Shown here one piece after another: positions 36,164 to 45,997 of a DNA stretch of 64,000 nucleotides. How positions within the stretch are numbered: position 1 is the stretch's first letter; the number at the start of each line of letters is the position of its first letter. Source of the stretch: Lachnoclostridium sp. UBA3320 (GTDB lineage Bacteria; Bacillota; Clostridia; Lachnospirales; Lachnospiraceae); NCBI GenBank assembly GCA_002361175.1, contig DESG01000035.1, forward strand, positions 3,655 to 67,654. Direction: 5' to 3'. Made by a program: the position numbers and the translations under genes. The notes beneath the pieces are model-generated. The model made no database searches and had not been told where the DNA came from. It was given only the letters and a program-made list of their open reading frames with translations.

Positions 36164-36235
36164 GGTCTGTTGGTCAAGCGGCTAAGACGTCGCCCTCTCA
36201 CGGCGAAAACAGGGGTTCGATTCCCCTACAGACTG
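36164..36235 (+). tRNA. tRNA-Glu (anticodon CUC)
   Basis: A 72-base cloverleaf: acceptor GGTCTGT/ACAGACT (first pair G-U), D-arm GTC/GAC, anticodon stem TCGCC/GGCGA with loop CTCTCAC (anticodon CTC at 34-36), and T-arm AGGGG-TTCGATT-CCCCT. The CCA end is not encoded. It reads GAG codons and is transcribed alone before a strong terminator. Confidence 0.95.
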
Positions 36236-36271
36236 CTACTGTTTATAATATAAACAGCCCAACCCGTAAAG

Positions 36272-36307
36272 AGCTTGTAAAATCACTTGATTTTATAGGC
36301 TTTTTTT
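36272..36307 (+). terminator. Terminator after tRNA-Glu
   Basis: A stem of about 12 bp (with G-U pairs) at 36272-36285 and 36288-36300, then seven T residues. Confidence 0.75.
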
Positions 36308-36335
36308 ATAAGTAAAAAAAGGAGTGAGTAGTGTT

Positions 36336-37016
36336 GTGAAATATGATTGTCTTATTATTGATGATGAAAAACTTCTTGCAGACAGCACATCGGAGTATTT
36401 CAATCTATTTGGAGTAAAAACAGCAGTTGCATATAATGCATCTGAATGCTTGGAGTTTTTCAGTGAAAATACTGCAAAACTTCTGCTGCTTGATATAAAT
36501 TTAGAAGATAGCAGTGGTTTTAAATTGTGCAAAAAACTCCGTGAAAAAACAGATATCCCTATTTTATTTATTTCTGCAAGAACAAGTGATGATGATAAGA
36601 TTATTGCGCTTAATATTGGAGGAGATGATTACATACAAAAACCATATTCACTTGGTGTGTTGCTTGCAAAGGTAAAGGTTGTATTGAAGCGTTTTGGACA
36701 GAGCACAGATACAAAGTATTCTGATGGCAGACTTACAGTTGATTTTGATGCAAAGCAGGTATTTGTTGATGGGGTGGCTGCAAAACTGACATCGCTTGAA
36801 TTTAAGTTGTTATCTTATCTTATTAAAAATGAAAATAAGGTTATTCCAAAACAGGAACTGTTTGAAGAGGTCTGGGAGGATAAGTTTACTGGCGATGGGA
36901 CGCTGAATGTGCATATCCGAAAAATACGAGAAGTGATTGAAAAAAATCCAAGCAGTCCAAAATATATTATCACTATTTGGGGTGATGGTTATAAATTTAT
37001 TGGAGGAAAGCAGTGA
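36336..37016 (+). CDS. OmpR-family response regulator
   Basis: A 226-residue regulator: receiver domain (1-118) with acidic pair Asp9-Asp10, phospho-acceptor Asp53 (LLLDINLED), the ISAR Thr/Ser region and KPYSLG with the conserved Lys; the C-terminal winged helix (about 128-226) has LTSLEFKLLSYLIKNENKVI and the recognition region GTLNVHIRKIREVIE. The GTG at 36336 is preferred; GTG 36324 overlaps GGAG at 36321-36324. It overlaps the kinase start by GTGA and probably binds the phased repeats at 38274-38321. Confidence 0.92.
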   Translation: MKYDCLIIDDEKLLADSTSEYFNLFGVKTAVAYNASECLEFFSENTAKLLLLDINLEDSSGFKLCKKLREKTDIPILFISARTSDDDKIIALNIGGDDYIQKPYSLGVLLAKVKVVLKRFGQSTDTKYSDGRLTVDFDAKQVFVDGVAAKLTSLEFKLLSYLIKNENKVIPKQELFEEVWEDKFTGDGTLNVHIRKIREVIEKNPSSPKYIITIWGDGYKFIGGKQ

Positions 37017-38278
37017 AAAAACAGACTTTTCTAATAAGTATGATATTTATTTTTGTGACAGAAATTGTGGTTCTTATCTTTTTTGCAGCAAAAGATACAG
37101 AGTATGTGCAGGATGCTGTGTTAGTAAATGAAGCAATACAGTCAGTACAAAATAACTGGAACACAATAAAAAGTCATAAAAACCAGATTTCTCTTGATTA
37201 TGTTGTTATTGGAACAGATGAAAATGTATTATTTAAAACAAGGTCTGGGCTAAGTGAAAGCATTAATAAGGCAATAAAACATAGAGACACTATACTTGAT
37301 ATAAAAGTGAACAATCAGATTGTAGGCAAAATCATTATTTATAACGACAGTGCCAAAATTTTTAGTACACATAAAAAATCTATCATTATTATTTTGTCTG
37401 TTGCAATGTTTGTGCAGTGCATCTTTTGTATTGGATATTTCTTATATTTAAATCATACTATAATAAAACCTTTTCATAAGCTTAAAGGTTTTGCAGAACG
37501 TATTGCAGGTGGTAATTTAGATATTCCCCTCAAGATGGACAGGCAAAATCTTTTTGGTGCGTTTACAGAGAGTTTTGATATTATGCGTTCTGAACTGCAA
37601 AAAGCAAGAAGGGCAGAAGCTAAAGCAAATGCAGAAAAAAAAGAACTTGTTGCTAAACTTTCTCACGATATCAAAACGCCAGTTGCAAGTATTAAGGCAG
37701 CATCAGAAGTAGGAAGTGCACTGGCATATGATGAAAAAACTAGGGATAATTATATACAGATTATTCATAAAGCGGACCAGATTAATACATTGGTTACAAA
37801 TTTGTTTACGGCATCTTTAGAAGAGATAGGCAAGCTTTCTGTTGCACCTACAGACATAGAAAACAAAGAACTAAAAACTTTACTTGAAAATTCTGATTAT
37901 CTCCATCATACAACAATTCCTAATATTCCAGACTGTATTTTATATATTGATAAACTTCGTTTACAACAAGTATTTGATAATATTTTTGCCAATTCCTATA
38001 AATATGCTGGTACAAATATAGATGTAACAGTGCAAAAAGATGGAGGATATCTTTTAGTAGTAATTGAAGATTATGGAGGTGGTGTTAACACAGAGGAATT
38101 ACCTCTGCTTAAAAATAAATTTGAACGTGGGAGTAATGTAAAAGATAAAGAAGGTGCAGGACTTGGGCTTTATATCTCTGATTATTTCATGAAAGAAATG
38201 CAGGGAGAACTTATTATTGAAAATGGACATAATGGACTGAAAGTAACAGTAATGATTGCTTTAAGCGGCACAGTTTAA
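37013..38278 (+). CDS. Sensor histidine kinase
   Basis: A 421-residue membrane kinase. The first helix is about 7-26, the extracellular loop about 27-122 (small), the second helix about 123-146, then HAMP, and HisKA with phospho-acceptor His218 in LSHDIKTPVASI. The HATPase domain ends with VVIEDYGGG and GAGLGLYIS. Architecture fits a sensor paired with the preceding regulator and the following ABC transporter. GTG overlaps the regulator TGA. The ligand is unknown; comparison with antimicrobial-peptide sensing modules is an inference from context. Confidence 0.92.
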   Translation: MKKQTFLISMIFIFVTEIVVLIFFAAKDTEYVQDAVLVNEAIQSVQNNWNTIKSHKNQISLDYVVIGTDENVLFKTRSGLSESINKAIKHRDTILDIKVNNQIVGKIIIYNDSAKIFSTHKKSIIIILSVAMFVQCIFCIGYFLYLNHTIIKPFHKLKGFAERIAGGNLDIPLKMDRQNLFGAFTESFDIMRSELQKARRAEAKANAEKKELVAKLSHDIKTPVASIKAASEVGSALAYDEKTRDNYIQIIHKADQINTLVTNLFTASLEEIGKLSVAPTDIENKELKTLLENSDYLHHTTIPNIPDCILYIDKLRLQQVFDNIFANSYKYAGTNIDVTVQKDGGYLLVVIEDYGGGVNTEELPLLKNKFERGSNVKDKEGAGLGLYISDYFMKEMQGELIIENGHNGLKVTVMIALSGTV

Positions 38279-38342
38279 GGAATTTTTAAGGATTGCCTAA
38301 AGACATTTAAGAATTGTCTAAATAAAATAGAACGTGTATAAG
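38274..38342 (+). promoter_or_regulatory. Phased direct repeats and promoter of the ABC transporter genes
   Basis: TTTAAGGA/TTTAAGAA-type repeats begin at 38274, 38285 and 38306, spaced 11 and 21 bases apart, one and two helical turns. The third overlaps a -35-like TTGTCT at 38314-38319, 17 bases before TATAAG at 38337-38342. OmpR-type regulators bind direct repeats with this spacing. The first repeat lies within the kinase coding end. Confidence 0.6.
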
Positions 38343-38367
38343 TTAAAACAATAATGGAGGTTTATTT

Positions 38368-39126
38368 ATGAAAGAAATATTGTTAAAAACCGAGAGTTTA
38401 AGCAAGTCCTTTTCAAATAATGGAACTTTGCAGCACGTTCTTAAAAACATTGACTTAAAGCTTTACAAGGGAGATTTTACTGTAATTATGGGAGCAAGCG
38501 GCGCAGGTAAATCTACGCTCTTATATGCACTTTCAGGAATGGACACACCATCTCTTGGCAAGGTTACATTTGGAAATAAGGTTATATCAGATTTAAGCCC
38601 AGATGGGCTTGCAGTGTTCAGGCGCAAACATTGTGGGTTTGTGTTCCAGCAGATTTATCTAATTGATGGAATGAGTATAATGGATAACATACTTTCCACA
38701 GGGCTTCTTGTCAATAAGGACAAAAAAGCATTGGTACAGTATGCTAGAGAACTGTTAAAAGCAGTAGATATATCTGAGGAAGCACAAAAGAAATTTCCTG
38801 CACAGCTTTCAGGCGGCGAGGCGCAGCGTGTTGGTATTGTACGTGCATTAATCAATTCCCCAGAAATTCTGTTCGCAGATGAGCCAACAGGGGCACTTAA
38901 TTCTAAAACGGGGCTTGATGTCCTTGATACACTTACAAAGTTCAATGAACAAGGTCAAAGCGTGGTTATGGTAACACATGATATGCGTTCTGCTAGGCGT
39001 GGAAACCGTATTTTGTATTTAAAAGACGGCATGGTTTTAGGTGAATGTGACTTAGGCAGGTATAGGCATAAAGATACAGAGAGGCATAATAAACTTTCTG
39101 CATTTCTTACAGAAATGGGGTGGTAG
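38368..39126 (+). CDS. ABC transporter ATP-binding protein (MacB/BceA-like)
   Basis: A 252-residue ATPase: Walker A GASGAGKST (about 40-48), Q-loop FVFQQIYLIDGM, signature LSGGEAQRVGI near 152-162, Walker B ILFADEPTGALNS, and the H-loop VVMVTHD. It matches ATPases that energise FtsX-type permeases. GGAGG lies before the ATG at 38368. One base separates it from the permease gene. With the upstream two-component pair it forms a sensing and export or detoxification module. Confidence 0.93.
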   Translation: MKEILLKTESLSKSFSNNGTLQHVLKNIDLKLYKGDFTVIMGASGAGKSTLLYALSGMDTPSLGKVTFGNKVISDLSPDGLAVFRRKHCGFVFQQIYLIDGMSIMDNILSTGLLVNKDKKALVQYARELLKAVDISEEAQKKFPAQLSGGEAQRVGIVRALINSPEILFADEPTGALNSKTGLDVLDTLTKFNEQGQSVVMVTHDMRSARRGNRILYLKDGMVLGECDLGRYRHKDTERHNKLSAFLTEMGW

Positions 39127-39127
39127 T

Positions 39128-41473
39128 ATGAAAAAGCATTTTTTGATTGCTTGGTGCAATCTTCGCAGAACAAAGGGACAGACAGTGGCAATAGTTCTTC
39201 TTATATTGGCTGCTTCATCCATGTTAAATTTATGGCTTATGTTGTCTATGGATTACAAGCGTAATTTTGACCGTTATCACGATAAACTTAATGCTGGACA
39301 TGTCACTCTTGCATTAAATGGATATAATGCTGAATTGCGAGATTTTATTACAGAGACACTTGAAAAAGATAAAAATGTAGTACAATACTGCATGGATGAT
39401 GCATTAACTGCAAATGCTTCATTTGAATATAATGACGGTGAGGTAAGTACTGAGTTTATAATTCTTGAAAAACAGACAGCTTTAAACCGTTTAGTTGAAA
39501 AGACCGAAATTGTAGAAGATACAAAAGCTGCAAGTGGTATTTATCTTCCTATGATTTATGGTATGGACAATAGCATTTCAGCAGGTGGAACAGTAGATAT
39601 TACAATAGGGGATAATGTAATAAATTATAATGTATGTGGTTTTTTGAACAGTGTAATGGCAGGTTCACATAATTGTAGTATGTGTATGCTTTTGCTTACT
39701 AAGGATAAGTATAGGGAACTGGAGGAAAAAGGATTTGCAATAAAATCTACTTTTGTTTCTGTGCGTATTAATGATAAAACTAAAAGTGAAGATTTTGAGG
39801 CAGCGCTTAAAAATAAGATATCTAACAAATATCCTGATGCCAGCTCTTTAAGCAATTCCTACAATCTTGTGTCGTCTTCCCGCTATATTTCACAGATGGT
39901 ATGTGCAGGCATTGTCAGTGCTGCGGCATTTCTGGTAATATTGATTGCCTTGGTTGTAATTATATCTAATGTGATAAATTATATTCAAGAGAATATGAGG
40001 CAGATTGGTGTGTTTAAGGCTGTTGGATATAGAAGCAGACAGATTATTTTAGCACTGATGTTACAATTCTTAAGCATAACATTAATTGCTGTTATAACTG
40101 GTATTGGGCTTTCTTATTGTCTTTTCCCCACAATCAATGATATGATGGTTTCACAAACAGGAATTCCATATACAATAAAATTTCTGCCTGTTCCATACGT
40201 GATTACAGTTTTGTTTATATGTGGGGCTGTTGCATTTGCTGTATGGCTGCCATCACGCAGGATAAGGAAAATAGAACCTATCATAGCACTCCGCCAAGGT
40301 ATCCAGACACACAATTTTAAACATAACCATATTCCTCTTGAAAAATCGCATGTACCGCTTAATCTTGCACTTGCACTTAAAACAACTTTTTCAGGAAAAA
40401 AACAGAATATTACTATCTGTATTACAATGCTGGTTCTTTCACTTGTACTTGTCTTTTCGGAGCTTATGGTGGAAAATATAATTGCAGATATCCAGCCTTT
40501 TATCAGGCTGATTGTAGGAGAGATGGCAGATTCATGTATTAATATAAATACAGATATTGAAGAGGAATTTCTACAGAAAATGGATAAAAATAGAGATGTT
40601 TCTAAATGCTATCTTTATCATACAATAGAAGTGCGTCATGTTGGCGGAATTGCATTGTCTGCAACTTTATCAGATGATTTTTCAAATGTGAATAACAAGA
40701 GTGTCTGTTTTGAAGGACGTTTTCCAAAGTATGACAACGAAATGGCAATTGGAGCAAGATATGCAAAAGACAAGGGATTGGAAATTGGGGATGAGATTAC
40801 TCTGACAGCAGATGGGCATGAAGCAAAGTATATTATTTCTGGCATGACACAGGTGTCTAATTATCTTGGTAAAGATTGTCTGTTGACACGCAGTGGCTAT
40901 GAGCGTATAGGCAAGCTTAATGATTTAAGTTACTATATCAATACTAAAACTGGAACTGATATAGATAAATTTAATATAGCAATAAGCAGACAATTTGAAA
41001 ATGGTATAAACATGACAGTAAACATAGTGTCAGCAGTGAATGGCACAGCAGCAGTTTATGTTACTCTTATGAAGATTATTGTAATTGCTGTTCTTGTATT
41101 AAGTGCAGTTATAATTACACTGGTGTTATATCTTCTTGTAAGAACACTGATAAATAACAAAAAACAGGATTACGGAATTTTAAAAGCCACAGGCTTTACT
41201 ACAAGACAGCTTATTTTTCAGACAGCTGCCAGTTTTATGCCATCTGTCATATTTTCAACGGCTGTGGGACTTGTTGCCAGCAGTTTGGTTATAAATCCTC
41301 TTACTGCTGTGTTTTTAAGGGGAATAGGCATTGTAAAGTGTACGTTTGTAATTCCTGTTGGTCTTACTGTAGCTGCTGGAGTAGGGATTGTACTATCTGC
41401 TTTTGGGATTGTGTGTCTGCTATCTTTAAAAATCAGGAAAATTGCTCCAAGAGTGCTTCTTATGGGGGAATAA
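39128..41473 (+). CDS. ABC transporter permease, FtsX type
   Basis: A 781-residue membrane protein with an N-terminal helix (about 17-38), a large extracellular domain, a first three-helix FtsX bundle (about 255-380) ending in WLPSRRIRKIEPIIAL, another helix near 425, a second extracellular domain (about 450-640), and a final bundle ending LLSLKIRKIAPRVLLMG. This is the full-length two-bundle type that partners the ATPase next door. It is similar in architecture to the partial permease at 1-1404 but not obviously a recent duplicate. Confidence 0.9.
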   Translation: MKKHFLIAWCNLRRTKGQTVAIVLLILAASSMLNLWLMLSMDYKRNFDRYHDKLNAGHVTLALNGYNAELRDFITETLEKDKNVVQYCMDDALTANASFEYNDGEVSTEFIILEKQTALNRLVEKTEIVEDTKAASGIYLPMIYGMDNSISAGGTVDITIGDNVINYNVCGFLNSVMAGSHNCSMCMLLLTKDKYRELEEKGFAIKSTFVSVRINDKTKSEDFEAALKNKISNKYPDASSLSNSYNLVSSSRYISQMVCAGIVSAAAFLVILIALVVIISNVINYIQENMRQIGVFKAVGYRSRQIILALMLQFLSITLIAVITGIGLSYCLFPTINDMMVSQTGIPYTIKFLPVPYVITVLFICGAVAFAVWLPSRRIRKIEPIIALRQGIQTHNFKHNHIPLEKSHVPLNLALALKTTFSGKKQNITICITMLVLSLVLVFSELMVENIIADIQPFIRLIVGEMADSCININTDIEEEFLQKMDKNRDVSKCYLYHTIEVRHVGGIALSATLSDDFSNVNNKSVCFEGRFPKYDNEMAIGARYAKDKGLEIGDEITLTADGHEAKYIISGMTQVSNYLGKDCLLTRSGYERIGKLNDLSYYINTKTGTDIDKFNIAISRQFENGINMTVNIVSAVNGTAAVYVTLMKIIVIAVLVLSAVIITLVLYLLVRTLINNKKQDYGILKATGFTTRQLIFQTAASFMPSVIFSTAVGLVASSLVINPLTAVFLRGIGIVKCTFVIPVGLTVAAGVGIVLSAFGIVCLLSLKIRKIAPRVLLMGE

Positions 41474-41482
41474 GTTTTTAAG

Positions 41483-41511
41483 TTGACAAATATATAAAAA
41501 TATAGCATAAT
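41483..41511 (+). promoter_or_regulatory. Promoter of the beta-mannosidase
   Basis: Consensus TTGACA at 41483-41488, a 17-base spacer and CATAAT at 41506-41511, only 10 bases after the permease stop. Confidence 0.75.
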
Positions 41512-41568
41512 CAACTGAAACCTAAATAATTGGAAGATTATTTAAAATTTGTTATGTGGAGAAAGATT

Positions 41569-44070
41569 ATGAAACAATTAATTCTTAATGGAATATGGAA
41601 CATTAATCAGAGAGGAAAAGAAAAGCAGTATGATGTAAAAGTTCCTGGTTCTGTCCTTTCTGCACTGCTTGAAGCAGAGGCAATTCCAGACCCATTTGAT
41701 GGTAGAAACGAATATCTGGTAAGAGAAATTTTTAGAAATGATTATATTTTTCAAAGAGATTTTCATGTCTCAGAAGAACTTTTAAAAGAAGAGAATATAG
41801 AATTAGTGTGTGAAGGGCTTGACACGCTTGCTGTAATTTATATAAATGATAAGAAGGTATTTTATGCAGAAAATATGCACAGAACATGGCGAATACCTAT
41901 AAAAGAATATATTGAGCCAGGTATAAACAATATAAGGATAGAGTTTCTGTCTGTATTAAACTTTATAGATAACTATGTTTATAAAGAAAATAAGGAAGTA
42001 AAATATGTTGCTGCTGGAGCGATGAAAGGAAATCAGCTTGTTAGAAAATCACATTCAATGTTTGGGTGGGATTGGGGTCCGCAACTTCCTGATGCAGGAA
42101 TTTTTAGAGATATTTACTTAGAGTGTTGGACAGGCAGAAGAATTACTGATATAGAATTTTTGCAGCATCATAGACAAGCAGAAGCAGAGTTACAGATAAA
42201 AACTGTTTTTTCTTGTACGGGTACACTTTGTGAAAATCAAAAACTTAAAGTAGTTATTAGTGACAAGCAGACAGGAGAAACTGTTGCATATAAAGAAGAT
42301 AATCTTGGCAGTGTATTGCAATGTGAAAATACATTTACAGTAAAAAATCCAAAGCTTTGGTGGCCTAATGGCTATGGACAACAGCCACTCTATGAAGTGG
42401 TAATTTCTCTGCTTGATATAGACGAAAATGTACTTCAAGAACAAAAGAAAACTATAGGTTTTAGAACACTTGAAGTCAGCAGAGAGAAAGATTCTTTTGG
42501 AAAAGAATTTGCTTTTAAGATAAATGGTATAAAGATTTTTGCAATGGGCGCAAACTATATTCCCGAAGATTGTGTGTATTCAAGGATTACAAAAGAAAGA
42601 CAGGATTATCTTCTAGAATGTGCAAAAAGGGCAAATTTTAACTGTGTCAGAGTATGGGGAGGCGGTTATTATCCATCAGATACTTTTTATGAACTGTGTG
42701 ACGAAAAAGGCATAATTGTATGGCAGGATTTGATGTTTGCATGTAATGTTTATGATGCTACAGAAAGTTTCTTAGAAAATTGTAAAAAAGAGGTTGAGGA
42801 CAATGTAAAGCGTCTGCGTCATCATCCAAGCCTTGGCTTATGGTGTGGCAACAATGAGATAGAATCTGCGTGGTCTCACTGGCCAGATTTTCAGACAGAA
42901 ACTCTAAACCTTAAAGCTGACTATATCAAACTCTTTGAACATGTAATTCCTGAAGTTATGAGAAAAAATGCCAAAGATACATTTTTCTGGCCATCATCTC
43001 CATCGTCAGGAGGATGCTTTGCAAATCCTGATGATGAAAATAATGGTGATGCACATTACTGGGATGTATGGCATGGACAGAAACCATTTACAGATTATAA
43101 GAAATATTTTTTCCGCTTCTGTTCAGAATTTGGTTTTCAGTCTTTCCCAGATATAAAGACAATAGAGTCATTTACAAAGCCAGAAGACAGAAATATTTTT
43201 TCAAGGGTGATGGAAAGCCACCAAAAGAACGATGCTGCTAATGGAAAGATTTTGTATTATATGTCAGAAAATTTCCGTTACCCTGCAAAGTTTGATGACC
43301 TTATATATATAAGCCAGATTTTACAAGGTATGGCAGTACAGTATGGAGTAGAACATTGGAGGCGCAACAGAGGAAGGTGCATGGGAACTCTTTATTGGCA
43401 ACTTAATGATAACTGGCCTGTTGCATCATGGTCATCTATTGACTATTTTGGCAGATGGAAAGCATTACAGTATATGGCAACAAAATTTTACGCACGAAAA
43501 ACGTCAAGTCTTATAAAAGATAATCATAATATACATCTTTTTGTAGAAAATGAAACGGCAGAAAAAGTAAAGTGGAAAGCAATTATACGTCTGAAAGATA
43601 TGGACTGTAAAATAATTTCAGAAGTTATAAAGGAAGGAAACACTGAATCATTTTGTTCAAAAGAAGCTATAGAGATGGATTTGGAAAAATTCTGCCTTAA
43701 TGAATATGACACATGGGAGGAAAAAATCTTTGTAGAAAGTAGCGTTATCTTTGAGGATGGCACAAGTACACACAATGTAGAAGTGCTTTTACCATATAAA
43801 TATATGGCACTTAAAAAACCAGTTATAGAAAAATCAGCAGAAGAAACCAAAGATACATTTATACTAAAGTTAAAGAGCAATACATTTGCTCCATTTATAG
43901 AACTTAAGTTTGAAGATGCAGATGTAATCTTTAGTGATAATTATTTTCACCTAACAGGAGATGTGTATGAGGTGGAGATTAAAAAGCAAGATATTTTAAA
44001 AGGCAAATTTAACAGTACAGATGATTTGCTGCAAAAGTTACAAGTACGTACAGTGGCAGATACTTATTAA
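41569..44070 (+). CDS. Beta-mannosidase, glycoside hydrolase family 2
   Basis: An 833-residue GH2 enzyme with jelly-roll (1-190), Ig-like (about 190-305) and TIM-barrel (from about 310) domains. The WDWGPQLPDAGI block near 168 and the catalytic pair are clear: acid/base Glu430 in WCGNNEIE and nucleophile Glu520 in FCSEFGFQS, both followed by family-typical sequence. Beta-mannosidases trim terminal beta-linked mannose from mannan oligosaccharides or N-glycan cores. No signal peptide, so it acts in the cytoplasm on imported sugars. A GGAG site fixes the ATG at 41569. No sugar transporter lies next to it. Confidence 0.92.
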   Translation: MKQLILNGIWNINQRGKEKQYDVKVPGSVLSALLEAEAIPDPFDGRNEYLVREIFRNDYIFQRDFHVSEELLKEENIELVCEGLDTLAVIYINDKKVFYAENMHRTWRIPIKEYIEPGINNIRIEFLSVLNFIDNYVYKENKEVKYVAAGAMKGNQLVRKSHSMFGWDWGPQLPDAGIFRDIYLECWTGRRITDIEFLQHHRQAEAELQIKTVFSCTGTLCENQKLKVVISDKQTGETVAYKEDNLGSVLQCENTFTVKNPKLWWPNGYGQQPLYEVVISLLDIDENVLQEQKKTIGFRTLEVSREKDSFGKEFAFKINGIKIFAMGANYIPEDCVYSRITKERQDYLLECAKRANFNCVRVWGGGYYPSDTFYELCDEKGIIVWQDLMFACNVYDATESFLENCKKEVEDNVKRLRHHPSLGLWCGNNEIESAWSHWPDFQTETLNLKADYIKLFEHVIPEVMRKNAKDTFFWPSSPSSGGCFANPDDENNGDAHYWDVWHGQKPFTDYKKYFFRFCSEFGFQSFPDIKTIESFTKPEDRNIFSRVMESHQKNDAANGKILYYMSENFRYPAKFDDLIYISQILQGMAVQYGVEHWRRNRGRCMGTLYWQLNDNWPVASWSSIDYFGRWKALQYMATKFYARKTSSLIKDNHNIHLFVENETAEKVKWKAIIRLKDMDCKIISEVIKEGNTESFCSKEAIEMDLEKFCLNEYDTWEEKIFVESSVIFEDGTSTHNVEVLLPYKYMALKKPVIEKSAEETKDTFILKLKSNTFAPFIELKFEDADVIFSDNYFHLTGDVYEVEIKKQDILKGKFNSTDDLLQKLQVRTVADTY

Positions 44071-44106
44071 ATATAAAAATAATTAATACTAGTACTTCCT
44101 AAAATG

Positions 44107-44135
44107 TTGTCAGTTTAATGAAATACTGATATAAT
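44107..44135 (+). promoter_or_regulatory. Promoter of the first chemoreceptor gene
   Basis: TTGTCA at 44107-44112, 17-base spacer, perfect TATAAT at 44130-44135. It is a sigma-A-type site rather than a motility-sigma site. Confidence 0.75.
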
Positions 44136-44166
44136 TATACCATCTTGAATGGGAGGATTACATTAT

Positions 44167-45945
44167 ATGAAGAATCTAAAAGTAGTAACTAAAATGTCAC
44201 TTGTAGGATGTACAGTATTAGCCTTTGTTGTATTTAGTATTTGCTTTTCAATTAGCAGTATGAAGTCCATTGAAAAGCAGATGATTAAATCGGAAGAAGA
44301 AAGTATTAGAACAGATTATGACAACAATATAAAGAGTCAAGTTGATTTGGCTATTTCGCTTCTTGATGCTTATAATGCTGATATACAGGCAGGGGTCTAT
44401 TCTAAAGAAGAAGGAATGAAGCTTGCAGCTGACAAGCTAAGAGAAGTACGATATGGTGAAGATGGATATTTTTGGGCTGACCAATCAGATGGTGTCAATG
44501 TAGTCTTACTTGGTAACGATACTGAGGGGACAAACCGTATGGATACAAAAGATGCTACTGGTTATGAAATGGTAAAAGATTTTATCACTAATTCTGTACA
44601 AAATGGAAGTTATTATTGTGATTATAAATTTCCAAAAGAAGGCGGCACAGAGCCAATGCCAAAAAGGGCTTATACACAATATTATGAACCATTTGACTGG
44701 GTAGTGGGAACAGGCAATTATACAGACCATATTGATGACCAGATGGCTGTTGTTACTGTAGAAGCCAAGCAGTATACCAACAGTAAGACAACAACATTTT
44801 TTGTTATATGTGTTGCATTTGCAGCAGTTATTATTTTGCTTCTGTCATGCATGATTATTGATATAACAAAACCTTTAAAAATTGTGGGCGATAACCTTAA
44901 GAAAATGTCAGAAGGCAATTTTTCTATACAGATAGAAGATACACTTTTAAAGCGAAAAGATGATTTTGGTATGTTATCTAATATTGTTGAAAAGATGCGC
45001 AACAGCATAGGAAGTCTTATCAGCAATGTTAAAGAAGAAGCAGATATGATAACGGGAAGTGTAAATGGAGTTCATACAAATATGGACAGTCTTAGTAATG
45101 AAATTGATGATGTGTCATCAACAACTATACAGCTTTCAGCTTCAATGGAAGAAACCTCAGCGGCAGCAGGTGATATAAGCGGAATGACTAAGGAAATTGA
45201 AGATGCTGCAAGAAATGTTGCAGGGCGTGCACAGGAAGGTGCAGAACATGCACAAGATATATATAAAAAAGCGTCTAATGCTAAAAGTTCTACAATCGAA
45301 ACAAAAGACCGTCTTTTAAAACAGAAAGAATTAATAGAAAATAGTTTAAATAAGGCACTTGAAAAAGTAAAAGTAGTTTCAGAAATTTCAATACTAGCAG
45401 ATTCTATTATGGAGATAACTACTCAAACAAATCTTTTATCACTTAATGCAAGTATTGAAGCAGCAAGAGCAGGAGATGCAGGAAAAGGATTTGCCGTTGT
45501 TGCAGATGAAATAAGAAAACTTGCAGAAGAATCACAGAAAAGTACAGAAAATATTCAAAAAGTAACAGAGCAGGTCAATGAATCAGTTGAAAGTCTTGCC
45601 AAAGATTCAGGACAGCTTCTTTCATTTATTGATGGTCAGGTTATGGATAGTGTACGCCTGTTTGATGATATTTCAAATGATTATAATGAGGATGCAAAGG
45701 AGATTGACTTACTTGTAGCAGATTTTAGCGCAATCTCTGAACAACTTCTTGCATCTATTAGTAATATTACTGATGCTATAAACGGCATTTCACAGGCGGC
45801 TAATGAAAGTGCAACAGGAACTGCAAATATTGCAGAGCGTATTTCTAATATAGTACATACGTCAGATTCTATAAATATGTCGTTAAAAGATGCTAATGGG
45901 CTTGTAGGACAGCTTAATGAAGCGACAGATAAATTTCAATTATAG
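44167..45945 (+). CDS. Methyl-accepting chemotaxis protein with sCache sensor (copy 1)
   Basis: A 592-residue transmembrane receptor: helix 1 (about 12-31), an extracellular single-Cache (Cache_2-like) domain (about 45-195, with [20 protein letters not shown] and ends [17 protein letters not shown]), helix 2 (about 208-231), HAMP, and a cytoplasmic coiled coil with the highly conserved tip [20 protein letters not shown]. It relays ligand binding to CheA/CheW. A GGGAGG site sets ATG 44167. There are no che genes nearby. It is a near twin of the protein at 48123. Confidence 0.93.
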   Translation: MKNLKVVTKMSLVGCTVLAFVVFSICFSISSMKSIEKQMIKSEEESIRTDYDNNIKSQVDLAISLLDAYNADIQAGVYSKEEGMKLAADKLREVRYGEDGYFWADQSDGVNVVLLGNDTEGTNRMDTKDATGYEMVKDFITNSVQNGSYYCDYKFPKEGGTEPMPKRAYTQYYEPFDWVVGTGNYTDHIDDQMAVVTVEAKQYTNSKTTTFFVICVAFAAVIILLLSCMIIDITKPLKIVGDNLKKMSEGNFSIQIEDTLLKRKDDFGMLSNIVEKMRNSIGSLISNVKEEADMITGSVNGVHTNMDSLSNEIDDVSSTTIQLSASMEETSAAAGDISGMTKEIEDAARNVAGRAQEGAEHAQDIYKKASNAKSSTIETKDRLLKQKELIENSLNKALEKVKVVSEISILADSIMEITTQTNLLSLNASIEAARAGDAGKGFAVVADEIRKLAEESQKSTENIQKVTEQVNESVESLAKDSGQLLSFIDGQVMDSVRLFDDISNDYNEDAKEIDLLVADFSAISEQLLASISNITDAINGISQAANESATGTANIAERISNIVHTSDSINMSLKDANGLVGQLNEATDKFQL

Positions 45946-45964
45946 TATTGATAAACAATATATT

Positions 45965-45994
45965 AAGGGCTAGTTATTATACCAGCCCTTTTTT
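45965..45994. terminator. Terminator between chemoreceptor 1 and the BlaR1-like gene
   Basis: AAGGGCT at 45965-45971 pairs with AGCCCTT at 45984-45990, then TTTT. It serves the receptor and lies just beyond the end of the minus-strand gene. Confidence 0.75.
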
Positions 45995-45997
45995 ATC

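Noticed and set aside
36164..36235. tRNA-Glu as an integration site
   Set aside because: I did not see a second copy of the tRNA 3' end in the window, and no integrase lies beside it.
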